Below are positions 1 through 6,662 of a DNA stretch of 64,000 nt, one piece after another (position 1 is the stretch's first letter; every line of letters starts with the position of its first letter). This DNA is from CALLPQ01 sp039819545 (GTDB taxonomy: Bacteria > Pseudomonadota > Alphaproteobacteria > Caulobacterales > Parvularculaceae). The position numbers and the translations under genes were made by a program. Under the pieces are notes generated by a model, which was given only the letters and a program-made list of their open reading frames with translations, searched no databases and was not told where the DNA came from. The DNA lies in NCBI GenBank assembly GCA_039819545.1, contig JBCBRS010000002.1, positions 62,001 through 126,000 on the forward strand. Reading direction: 5' to 3'.

Positions 1-569
1 TCAAAGCGCACGCCATCGGCGCGGTACTGATCAAGACCGTGGCTTGAGACTTCCATCGCCAGGTGATCGCAGCCATGGCCTGCCGCCACGCAAAGAGCGC
101 TGTGCAATGTAACAGGGTCCGGCGTGGTGTGCGCAAGGGGTACGGACCATAGCCCGCCATCTGTACCCAAACCTTGAGCCCCTAAGGTACCGAGCGAGCC
201 ACCTTGACGGCCAAGCGCTTGCCAAAGTTGCGCTGCAAAAGACGCTGTCGAGGTTTTGCCATTGGTGCCCGTGATCCCCGCCATAAAAGCTGGTATCGCC
301 CCAAAAAAACGGGCTGCTATCCGGGACAAAGCGGCGCGCGGCTCGGATGCACGGATGATGGGCACGGCAGGTTCCGGGCTATCGGTATAGCCGAGCACAG
401 CCACAGCGCCACGCCTGATTGCCTCATCGACAAACTGCCAACCGTCGGCATGACGACCCTGTAAGGCCGCAAACAAGTAACCCGGCTCCACCGCACGGCT
501 ATCGGCGGTGATCCCGGTAATATCGGGATCTTCCGTCTGCGGCAGTTGAGACAGGGTTGAAAGCTTCAT
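1..569 (-). CDS. murE: MurE, UDP-MurNAc-tripeptide ligase (C-terminus beyond window)
   Basis: This cytoplasmic ligase adds the third stem-peptide residue (usually meso-diaminopimelate in Gram-negative bacteria) to UDP-MurNAc-L-Ala-D-Glu during peptidoglycan precursor synthesis. The 189 visible residues hold the Mur-ligase ATP loop GITGTNGKTS (about 98-107), the HTTPDP segment (147-152) and EVSSHGLDQYR (173-183), all typical of MurE. The start ATG overlaps the ftsI stop as ATGA, implying translational coupling in the division/cell-wall operon. The gene is cut by the left edge, so the DNPR-type substrate-specificity motif cannot be checked. Confidence 0.95.
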   Translation of the reverse strand, partial: MKLSTLSQLPQTEDPDITGITADSRAVEPGYLFAALQGRHADGWQFVDEAIRRGAVAVLGYTDSPEPAVPIIRASEPRAALSRIAARFFGAIPAFMAGITGTNGKTSTASFAAQLWQALGRQGGSLGTLGAQGLGTDGGLWSVPLAHTTPDPVTLHSALCVAAGHGCDHLAMEVSSHGLDQYRADGVRF

Positions 570-2515
570 GGCGTTTCCACCAAGGAAGGTGGCGACGCAA
601 GGACGGAAGACGTTTGGGACGTCCGCGTTCGGGTCTTGGTCGCACGCCGGATTTCTCGTCTCGCCCTTGTCTGCGTACTGCCATGTGGGTGACGATCGCC
701 AGCTGAAAGAGCCAGCTTTCCACCAGACAGAGGCGCCAAAAACTGTGGCAGGGCAAGATCATCTCCCACCGTTGGCACGTTCAAAATGGGGGCAGCGCGC
801 GCTACCACATCATGAAACGCCGGAGCAGCGGTCCACCCCGCCGTCGCATAGCCGTGGGTATCCGCCGTAGGCTGAGGATTATCCAGTGAAACGAGCACCG
901 CGTACCGTGGCGCGTACCCCGGAAACGCCCCCACAAAACTTGAAATCCGTGCGTTTTTGAGGTAACCGCCTGGTCCCGGCTTATCAGCCGTCGCTGTTTT
1001 ACCAATGGGATAATAGCCCGGCACCTCCGCTTTTTTAGCGGTGCCACTCAAAATGGTCCGGCGCAGGATGCGCCGCATGGTTGCGGTTGTTTGCGGACTA
1101 TAGACCGGCTCATCGTCGCGTGATTGCGGCACTGAACCGGTTGCTTTCAAAAAGGTTGGTACCCGGAAAACCCCATCATTCAACGTGGCGGCAAACCCAG
1201 CGAGGAGATGCAACGGTGTCACTGAGATTCCGTGCCCATAACTCACCGTCGCAGCCTCAACCGGTCCCCACTTTTTTGGCAGGTCAGGGGCCCGGTTTTC
1301 CAGGAGCTCTATGGGCAGTGGGGCAAAAAACCCGAGCCGGCCAAGATATTCCTGCTGCAGCGCCGGGCCCATGGCTTGTGCCATCCGCGCCACACCAATA
1401 TTAGAGGAGTACTGAACAACTTCCGATAAGGTCAGGACCCGGTTTTGCGGGTGATAATCGGTCACTGTAAAACCGGGTACGCGAAACCCGCGACGCGCGT
1501 CATAGGGCGTTGTCTCGTTAGCAAGACCGGTTTCGAGGATTGATGCCGCCGTAATGACCTTAAACGCTGATCCCAAATCATACCGATCATAGGTAAACCG
1601 GTTACGCCGCGCCGCCGTTGGCGACGCCCCTGGCGCGTTGACGTCAAACTCGGGAAAGCTCGCCATGGCGATCATCTCGCCGGTGGTAACATCCATGATA
1701 CCGCCCCAGGCCGCCTCAGCCTGAAACTCGCTCATCCGCTCGGCGAGAACATCCTCAAGCACCTGCTGCACCCGCAAATCAATGGAGGCGGCGAGCGACA
1801 CGGCCTGACCGGTTTTGTCAAGCACATGCTCAAGACCCATGATCGCACCCTCCCCGCGCCGCGCCGGGCCTTTTTCCAGATAGCCGACGAGATGAGGAGC
1901 CAGGCCGCCCTGTGGGTAAAAGCGCATATCACGCCTGGAAAAATGCACCCCCGGTAAGCCGAGTGCAAAAACGTCAGCCTGCTCAACGGGGGATAAATCC
2001 GTCCTTACCTCAACATTCAGTCCCCGTTTTAATTTTCGCTCAAGCCGCGCCGGGTCCACACCCTTTACCACTTTGGCAAGAACGGCAGCGGTTTCTGCCG
2101 CATCCCAGACTTCCTTGCCGGCAACCTCCAGCGCAATTGTTGGCAAATTGGTCGCGAGGAGAACGCCTTCGCGGTCAACGATGTCAGGTCGCGGCCCTGA
2201 GGCCTCTTCAAGACTGGCAAAACGCACCATCGGCTGATCAGGCTGGAACGACACATGAGCAAGACGCACGCCAAGCGCGCCAAAAAGGCAGGCGATGCCA
2301 AGCCCGGCCATGCCGATACGAAGTTTAGCCCGGCGCGCAAGCTTGCTCGTAATCGTTGCCGCGCTATAACCGGCCAGACCGGCGCGGGGATGGTCAGTTT
2401 GATAATCTGTACAGTGGTTGATAGATGTCAAGAACCGGTCTGCACGAAGGGTACCCACCTGCGTTTGGGCGACCACATAGGCCTTTGGTTTTTTCCGGCG
2501 TCTAATCCAGCGCAT
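566..2515 (-). CDS. ftsI: FtsI (PBP3), septal peptidoglycan D,D-transpeptidase
   Basis: A class B penicillin-binding protein that cross-links septal peptidoglycan as part of the FtsQLBWI divisome. The 649 residues begin with a basic cytoplasmic tail (1-66), followed by one membrane anchor (about 68-90), a PBP dimer domain and a transpeptidase domain. The active-site serine motif is SAFK (S316-K319) and the SxN motif is S370-S371-N372. The third motif, normally KTG, reads KTA (K506-T507-A508), and I see no better KTG elsewhere in the C-terminal half. A basic Arg/Thr-rich tail follows residue 600. It lies 12 nt after ftsL and overlaps murE by 4 nt. Family assignment is firm; whether KTA alters activity is unknown. 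Confidence 0.95.
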   Translation of the reverse strand: MRWIRRRKKPKAYVVAQTQVGTLRADRFLTSINHCTDYQTDHPRAGLAGYSAATITSKLARRAKLRIGMAGLGIACLFGALGVRLAHVSFQPDQPMVRFASLEEASGPRPDIVDREGVLLATNLPTIALEVAGKEVWDAAETAAVLAKVVKGVDPARLERKLKRGLNVEVRTDLSPVEQADVFALGLPGVHFSRRDMRFYPQGGLAPHLVGYLEKGPARRGEGAIMGLEHVLDKTGQAVSLAASIDLRVQQVLEDVLAERMSEFQAEAAWGGIMDVTTGEMIAMASFPEFDVNAPGASPTAARRNRFTYDRYDLGSAFKVITAASILETGLANETTPYDARRGFRVPGFTVTDYHPQNRVLTLSEVVQYSSNIGVARMAQAMGPALQQEYLGRLGFFAPLPIELLENRAPDLPKKWGPVEAATVSYGHGISVTPLHLLAGFAATLNDGVFRVPTFLKATGSVPQSRDDEPVYSPQTTATMRRILRRTILSGTAKKAEVPGYYPIGKTATADKPGPGGYLKNARISSFVGAFPGYAPRYAVLVSLDNPQPTADTHGYATAGWTAAPAFHDVVARAAPILNVPTVGDDLALPQFLAPLSGGKLALSAGDRHPHGSTQTRARREIRRATKTRTRTSQTSSVLASPPSLVETP

Positions 2516-2527
2516 GGTACAGGTCTT

Positions 2528-2869
2528 TTATTCAGTCAATTCAGCAGTTTTCGATAGATTACCGGGCGCGCCACGCACGATATCCTGCGCGCCCATAGCC
2601 GTCAGAAACTCAGATGCGCTCACCAGTTGATCGCCGGTAAGAGGTTCGAGATCCGTCTTGTCGCTCGCAATTTTAGCAAGCCGCTCCGGGTTTTCCAGAT
2701 AGGCAAGCTCCGCACGCAAAATCTGTATACGCCGTTCTTCCTCAGCAATAGCCGCCTTTGTAGCCGTAATCGCAGCACGGGTTTGGCGTACCGCGATTTC
2801 GGCGCGGTACCGGCTCGCCGACGCCACGGCCAAAAATAAACAGAGCAAAAAAGTACACACACGAAGCAT
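2528..2869 (-). CDS. ftsL: FtsL, divisome bitopic membrane protein
   Basis: A 113-residue protein with one N-terminal membrane segment (about residues 3-19) followed by a heptad-rich Ala/Arg/Glu region (about 20-60), the size and topology of FtsL, which pairs with FtsB and FtsQ to activate FtsWI. FtsL is poorly conserved, so the call rests mainly on position between rsmH and ftsI plus topology. Its ATG shares one base with the rsmH stop (TAATG). An unrelated small membrane protein is unlikely in this context. Confidence 0.88.
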   Translation of the reverse strand: MLRVCTFLLCLFLAVASASRYRAEIAVRQTRAAITATKAAIAEEERRIQILRAELAYLENPERLAKIASDKTDLEPLTGDQLVSASEFLTAMGAQDIVRGAPGNLSKTAELTE

Positions 2870-3930
2870 TACGTATTCCTCAGGGTTGATAAGTCAGATG
2901 AAAATGAGAGCATAGGCAGCCCCGCAAAGGCGAGCCCGGTATCACGCGGTGGGGCCTTGGTACGCGCCCCCCAGCGCAGGGCTGCAGACCGCGCCCGGGG
3001 ATTATTGTCAGCCTCCGCGCGGCTGGCAGCCTGTTGCCCCCGGCTTGGCACCGTGAAGGTCGCCGGTGGCACCGCAAGGGCAGGTTCATGGCGCGAGCGT
3101 GTCTCAAGGCCCGTGGTTCGGTCCGCAAAGAACCGCTTGACGATGCGTGCCTCGAGTGAATGAAAAGTTACAACCACGAGACGACCCGATGGCCTCAGCA
3201 GTTTTTCCGCCGCGCACAAAGCTTCAGCAAGCTGGCCCAGCTCATCATTGACAAAAATCCGCAAGGCCTGGAACACCCGTGTTGCGGGATGAATAGGACG
3301 TACACCGCTTTTTTGGCGGTTTTTACGTGGCCCCCGGGCATGGGCAGGTGGACTCGCAGCCTCAATGATGGTGGCAAGCTGACGGGTGGTGGTAATGGGC
3401 GCGTCATCGCGTGCGGTGACGATTGCCTCGGCCAGTTTGCCAGCGCGCTTTTCTTCGCCATAGGCTTTGAAGATCAATCGTAGATCATTGGCGCTGGCAC
3501 AATTGACCACATCGCGGGCGTCTGGGCGCAACCCATCCATCCGCATGGAAAGGGGCCCATCGAGGCGAAAAGAAAATCCGCGATCCGCCTCATCAAGCTG
3601 CATGGACGACACGCCAAGGTCAAAAACGATGGCGTCAATCGTGCCCGCTTTTTCCGTATCAAGCGCATTATGCATTTTTGCAAAAGGGGTTTGCACAAGG
3701 CTGAGACGCCCTGCGAACGCTTCCAGCTGCGTCGTTGCCGCCGCGATTGCTCGGGGGTCGCGGTCGAGACCGATCACCCGGCAATCAGCAGCTTGCAAAA
3801 GTGCGCGGCTATAACCGCCCGCACCGAACGTGGCATCGATATAGATTTCCCCGTCGCGCGGGTTAATGGCTGCCAGAACAGCATCGAGCATGACTGGAAT
3901 ATGCGCAAGGCGTTGATCCGTCAGGGTCAT
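2869..3930 (-). CDS. rsmH: RsmH (MraW), 16S rRNA m4C1402 methyltransferase
   Basis: An S-adenosylmethionine-dependent enzyme that N4-methylates C1402 in the 16S rRNA decoding centre. The 353-residue product opens with the family signature HIPVMLDAV, followed by the SAM loop DATFGAGGYSRALL, then DAIVFDLGVSSMQLDEADRGFSF and VVTFHSLEARIVKRFF near the C-terminal third. The length is slightly longer than the usual 310-330. The start ATG overlaps the mraZ stop (ATGA), and the stop overlaps the ftsL start, so the block mraZ-rsmH-ftsL is tightly coupled. Confidence 0.96.
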   Translation of the reverse strand: MTLTDQRLAHIPVMLDAVLAAINPRDGEIYIDATFGAGGYSRALLQAADCRVIGLDRDPRAIAAATTQLEAFAGRLSLVQTPFAKMHNALDTEKAGTIDAIVFDLGVSSMQLDEADRGFSFRLDGPLSMRMDGLRPDARDVVNCASANDLRLIFKAYGEEKRAGKLAEAIVTARDDAPITTTRQLATIIEAASPPAHARGPRKNRQKSGVRPIHPATRVFQALRIFVNDELGQLAEALCAAEKLLRPSGRLVVVTFHSLEARIVKRFFADRTTGLETRSRHEPALAVPPATFTVPSRGQQAASRAEADNNPRARSAALRWGARTKAPPRDTGLAFAGLPMLSFSSDLSTLRNT

Positions 3931-4460
3931 GATGCCTCCTCGCCAGTCTGGCGGTTGTCTGCCCTTGGCGATTGGCCGTTCGTGATTGGCGTCATTGCCC
4001 TCGGATTATTCAGAATAAACCGCCGTTCGCGGGCCCGCTCATGGGCCTGGGCAAAGCGATCCTCCACGTCAGATGCATTCCAAATCTGAAAGTAACTGCC
4101 CCGCCCAACAAAGCAGGCTTCCTGGTCTACGCTCGCGTGCAGTCGCAAAGGCTGGGGCAGCAAAACGCGGCCATCGGTATCAAAACCGAGTTGCCGGGCG
4201 CGGCCCATGATGGCGATTTCAAAATCCTCTCGCTCCTCCCCATAGGGTGGAAACTCGTCGATCATCGCCTGGAACCGCATTAACAGATCAAGCCCGCCGC
4301 AATCCAGATAAGGTCCGCTCAATGAGGGAACACAAACAAACCCATTAAATTCTTCCGTATCAAGATTTTTTCGAAATTCAGCAGGCGTCGCGATCCGACC
4401 TTTTTTGTCGATCTTGTTGGTGTGGGATCCCAAGAACAATGAATGCGCCCCGTGCGCCAT
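3927..4460 (-). CDS. mraZ: MraZ, transcriptional regulator of the division/cell-wall cluster
   Basis: A nucleoid-associated DNA-binding protein, an AbrB-fold dimer with two MraZ repeats. The 177 residues carry both DxxxR signatures: DKKGRIATPAEFRK near the N-terminus and DTDGRVLLPQPLR in the second half. The first gene of the cluster, it normally autoregulates the mra promoter. I could not find the clear TGGGN repeats that bind MraZ in E. coli in the region upstream. Instead, two GTTC-N7-GTTC motifs lie about 190 nt upstream. The start was chosen so that LFLGSHTNKID follows directly, as in homologues. Confidence 0.94.
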   Translation of the reverse strand: MAHGAHSLFLGSHTNKIDKKGRIATPAEFRKNLDTEEFNGFVCVPSLSGPYLDCGGLDLLMRFQAMIDEFPPYGEEREDFEIAIMGRARQLGFDTDGRVLLPQPLRLHASVDQEACFVGRGSYFQIWNASDVEDRFAQAHERARERRFILNNPRAMTPITNGQSPRADNRQTGEEAS

Positions 4461-4651
4461 CGTCTACCTTCCGCCAGCCTACCGTGACCGTCCCGCTGTC
4501 GACCGAGCCCTTGCCGATCTGCCCTGTCAGGGGTTGGCTGCCTATGGCTTGGCGCGCCCCCAACTCCGACAAATATGGGATATCACGGGATTTTATGGTC
4601 CGTCAAAGCGAAATACGGTCTTGCGACCAACAATTGGTAGAAATTTCGACC

Positions 4652-4684
4652 GAACATTAAAAGAACAAAGAACGTATTAAGAAC
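4652..4684. promoter_or_regulatory. Tandem LexA/SOS-box-like sites upstream of mraZ
   Basis: On the plus strand, GAAC-N7-GAAC (4652-4666) is followed after three bases (AAA) by a second GAAC-N7-GAAC (4670-4684). On the minus strand these read GTTC-N7-GTTC, the published alphaproteobacterial LexA operator. The region 4461-4783 has no supported gene, and mraZ starts 192 nt away on the minus strand. Both sites are perfect at all eight fixed positions. SOS control is inferred from the motif only; no promoter was assigned. Confidence 0.55.
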
Positions 4685-4706
4685 ATTATGCGCGCGGACG
4701 GGTTGA

Positions 4707-4733
4707 CGATCCCCAAAAGGGGATCGCCTTTTT
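4707..4733 (+). terminator. Intrinsic-terminator-like hairpin with no plus-strand gene before it
   Basis: A perfect 8-bp stem CGATCCCC/GGGGATCG with an AAAA loop (4707-4726) is followed by CCTTTTT (to 4733), a good rho-independent terminator shape for plus-strand transcription. The nearest annotated genes, mraZ and the M28 peptidase, are both on the minus strand, where the hairpin is followed by TCAACC and would terminate poorly. It may end a short unannotated transcript starting near the SOS-like sites. The rest of 4461-4783 shows no gene I can support. Confidence 0.45.
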
Positions 4734-4783
4734 CAGCATTCAACATGTGGATTTGAGGTGCGCGCGGGCGCGTCGTTCACCCT

Positions 4784-6511
4784 TTACCGGGCCGTTTCCA
4801 CGCCTGCTGCAGCAGCAAAAAAGTCGCCTGCCTGCCACTGGGGCTTAGCGGGTGCATCGGCGATTTCGGCGGCAATCTGATAGTTGAGGGCCGCGAACCG
4901 AGCCGCCTCTTCCCACTGAATATCAAGCATCACATCGTCGCTGGGGCTGTGATACTTCGTGGCCATGAAGTCTTCGAAAACCGCCTTGCCGCCGTTTCCG
5001 GTGCCGAGAAACAAAAATACTGACGGCACGCCTTTTTTCACAAAGCTATAATGGTCTGACCGCACGAAAAGGCTAAGATTGGGATAGGGATCATCAATTA
5101 GCGCGACGCCTGCCTTCTCCCCTGCCGCCCGCACCATGGGCCCGAGGGTTGAACGGTCCGCGCCGAAGGCAATCACATCCGTAAACGGATAAAGCACCAG
5201 CGGCATGTCAAGATTGACGGTGGCCACGAGACGGTCAAGCGGCACGGCCGGGAAATGCGCAAAGTAGTCCGACCCGATTAGGCCTTTTTCCTCCGCGGTC
5301 ACAGCCAGCAGCATGACCGATCGCTTAGGCCGCCCCTCAACCTGAAAGCGACGCGCCACATCAAGAAGGGTCGCAACACCCATGGCGTTATCAAGGGCGC
5401 CGTTATGGATAAAATCGTCGCCGCCACGGCGCGGTTCGTGGGTTCCCACATGATCAAGATGCGCACTGAGCACCACAATCTCATCGCGCAAGGCGGGGTC
5501 TACCCCCTCAATCAGGCCAACCACATTGGCGCTCTGCATATCGTCAATCACTCCGCCGCCGCGAAGTTGCCCGCGTTTTTGCAAATCGAACCCGCGCAAG
5601 GGAGTATCGACGGTTTGCTCATTCGCCGCATTGCGGACCGCGTCAAAGCTTTGCGCGCTTCCATCAAAAAGGAGCGCGGCACCCGTGGGCCCCATTTGAA
5701 AGGCAGGCGGAAAATCACCGCGAGATGTCTGACCATCCGGCCCAACCCAACCCCAGCGGGTCCGGTCGCCCCTCGCAATGGCCCGTTGCCAGTTTTCTTC
5801 CGGGTTTCGGGTACTCGCTGACATCAGGATAAGCCCCCTCGCCCCGCGACTGGCCGCGAGCCGGGCCTTTGTTGCCGCCGAGCCAAGATGGGCCCGCACT
5901 TCGCTGTTCAAATCTGTTGGCGCACCGTTAAATGCCACGACGATCTTACCGTTCACATCAAGATCCGCATAATGATCATAACCGCCGCCGACGATACCGT
6001 GACCGACAAACACAAGATCGCCCACCACCTCGTAGGCAGTGCCTGCAGTATTCCCGCCGGAGAGATAATCGGTTCGGTTGGTCAAGCTGACCGTGCTGCC
6101 ATCGGCGTGGGTCAGGGTAAAGGCGGCAGCCGCATTATCGCGCACGGTGGTGCGTAGATTAACGGTCTGGAAATAGCTGTCGCCATTGCCTGGAGCCACG
6201 CCGAGCGTGCGAAATTGATCCGCCACATACTCAGCGGCTGCATCATAGCCCGGTGTTCCCGCCTCCCGGCCCGCGCGTTCATCGGCCGCGAGCCAGGTTA
6301 CGTGATCGCGAATGGAACTGGCAGGATCGACCGCTGCAGCATCATTGGTCAGTTTATCCTGCACGGCGCACGCGGCAAGACCGCTTAACAATAAAAGGAA
6401 GGAAAGCCCGGACCAGCGCCTTATGTGCCAGGGCCCCGTGTGGCAGCGCCCTATGTACGAGGGCCCCGTGTCCCGGCGCTCCATGTTACTGGCGGATTGC
6501 GTCTTTGTCAT
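4784..6511 (-). CDS. M28-family zinc metallopeptidase, predicted lipoprotein with PA domain
   Basis: A 575-residue exopeptidase-like protein, probably envelope-anchored. From the chosen start (MTKTQ) an N-terminal extension leads into a signal peptide with hydrophobic core LSFLLLLSG and lipobox LAAC. A protease-associated (PA) domain precedes the M28 catalytic domain. Metal ligands of the co-catalytic site are visible: SAHLDHVG (His, Asp region), the Asp in GALDNAMG, the adjacent Glu pair in TAEEKG, the Asp in VNLDMP, and a C-terminal His in KYHSPSDD. Bacterial relatives are aminopeptidases or glutamate-carboxypeptidase-like. The start is uncertain: in-frame ATGs exist at 6550 and 6484, and the segment before the signal peptide is built from a 30-bp tandem repeat. 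Confidence 0.85.
   Translation of the reverse strand: MTKTQSASNMERRDTGPSYIGRCHTGPWHIRRWSGLSFLLLLSGLAACAVQDKLTNDAAAVDPASSIRDHVTWLAADERAGREAGTPGYDAAAEYVADQFRTLGVAPGNGDSYFQTVNLRTTVRDNAAAAFTLTHADGSTVSLTNRTDYLSGGNTAGTAYEVVGDLVFVGHGIVGGGYDHYADLDVNGKIVVAFNGAPTDLNSEVRAHLGSAATKARLAASRGARGLILMSASTRNPEENWQRAIARGDRTRWGWVGPDGQTSRGDFPPAFQMGPTGAALLFDGSAQSFDAVRNAANEQTVDTPLRGFDLQKRGQLRGGGVIDDMQSANVVGLIEGVDPALRDEIVVLSAHLDHVGTHEPRRGGDDFIHNGALDNAMGVATLLDVARRFQVEGRPKRSVMLLAVTAEEKGLIGSDYFAHFPAVPLDRLVATVNLDMPLVLYPFTDVIAFGADRSTLGPMVRAAGEKAGVALIDDPYPNLSLFVRSDHYSFVKKGVPSVFLFLGTGNGGKAVFEDFMATKYHSPSDDVMLDIQWEEAARFAALNYQIAAEIADAPAKPQWQAGDFFAAAAGVETAR
6416..6487. repeat. 30-bp tandem repeat, about 2.4 copies, inside the peptidase N-region
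   Basis: The plus-strand units starting at 6416, 6446 and 6476 share GCGC..ATGT and AGGGCCCCGTGT blocks with an exact 30-nt period. Because 30 is a multiple of three, the minus-strand product repeats a decapeptide (ERRDTGPSYI then GRCHTGPWHI) just before the lipoprotein signal core. Confidence 0.75.
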
Positions 6512-6662
6512 GATGATTTCAATATCCTGATAGCCTAATAAAGTTCGCATGATCCTAGCGCCGTGTGGCCGATAGGGATAGAGCAATGAAGACTTATCCC
6601 CGTATGGGTTGCACGGTGTATCGTACCCCGCTTGTTCCCTGCCCAAGAAAGGATCGCTACAC

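Noticed and set aside
4440..4600. MraZ-binding TGGGN repeats upstream of mraZ
   Set aside because: Only isolated TGGG/CCCA occurrences were found, without the regular spacing of a MraZ box array.
4405..4680. A 91-codon plus-strand frame ending 26 nt before the hairpin at 4707
   Set aside because: It overlaps the mraZ start antisense, has no RBS or recognisable motif, and ends inside the SOS-like sites; the nearby terminator shape alone is not enough.
4461..4783. Possible RNase P RNA gene upstream of mraZ
   Set aside because: I checked because this location is used in some alphaproteobacteria, but the conserved GAGGAAAGTCCGGGC-type core is absent and the gap is too short.
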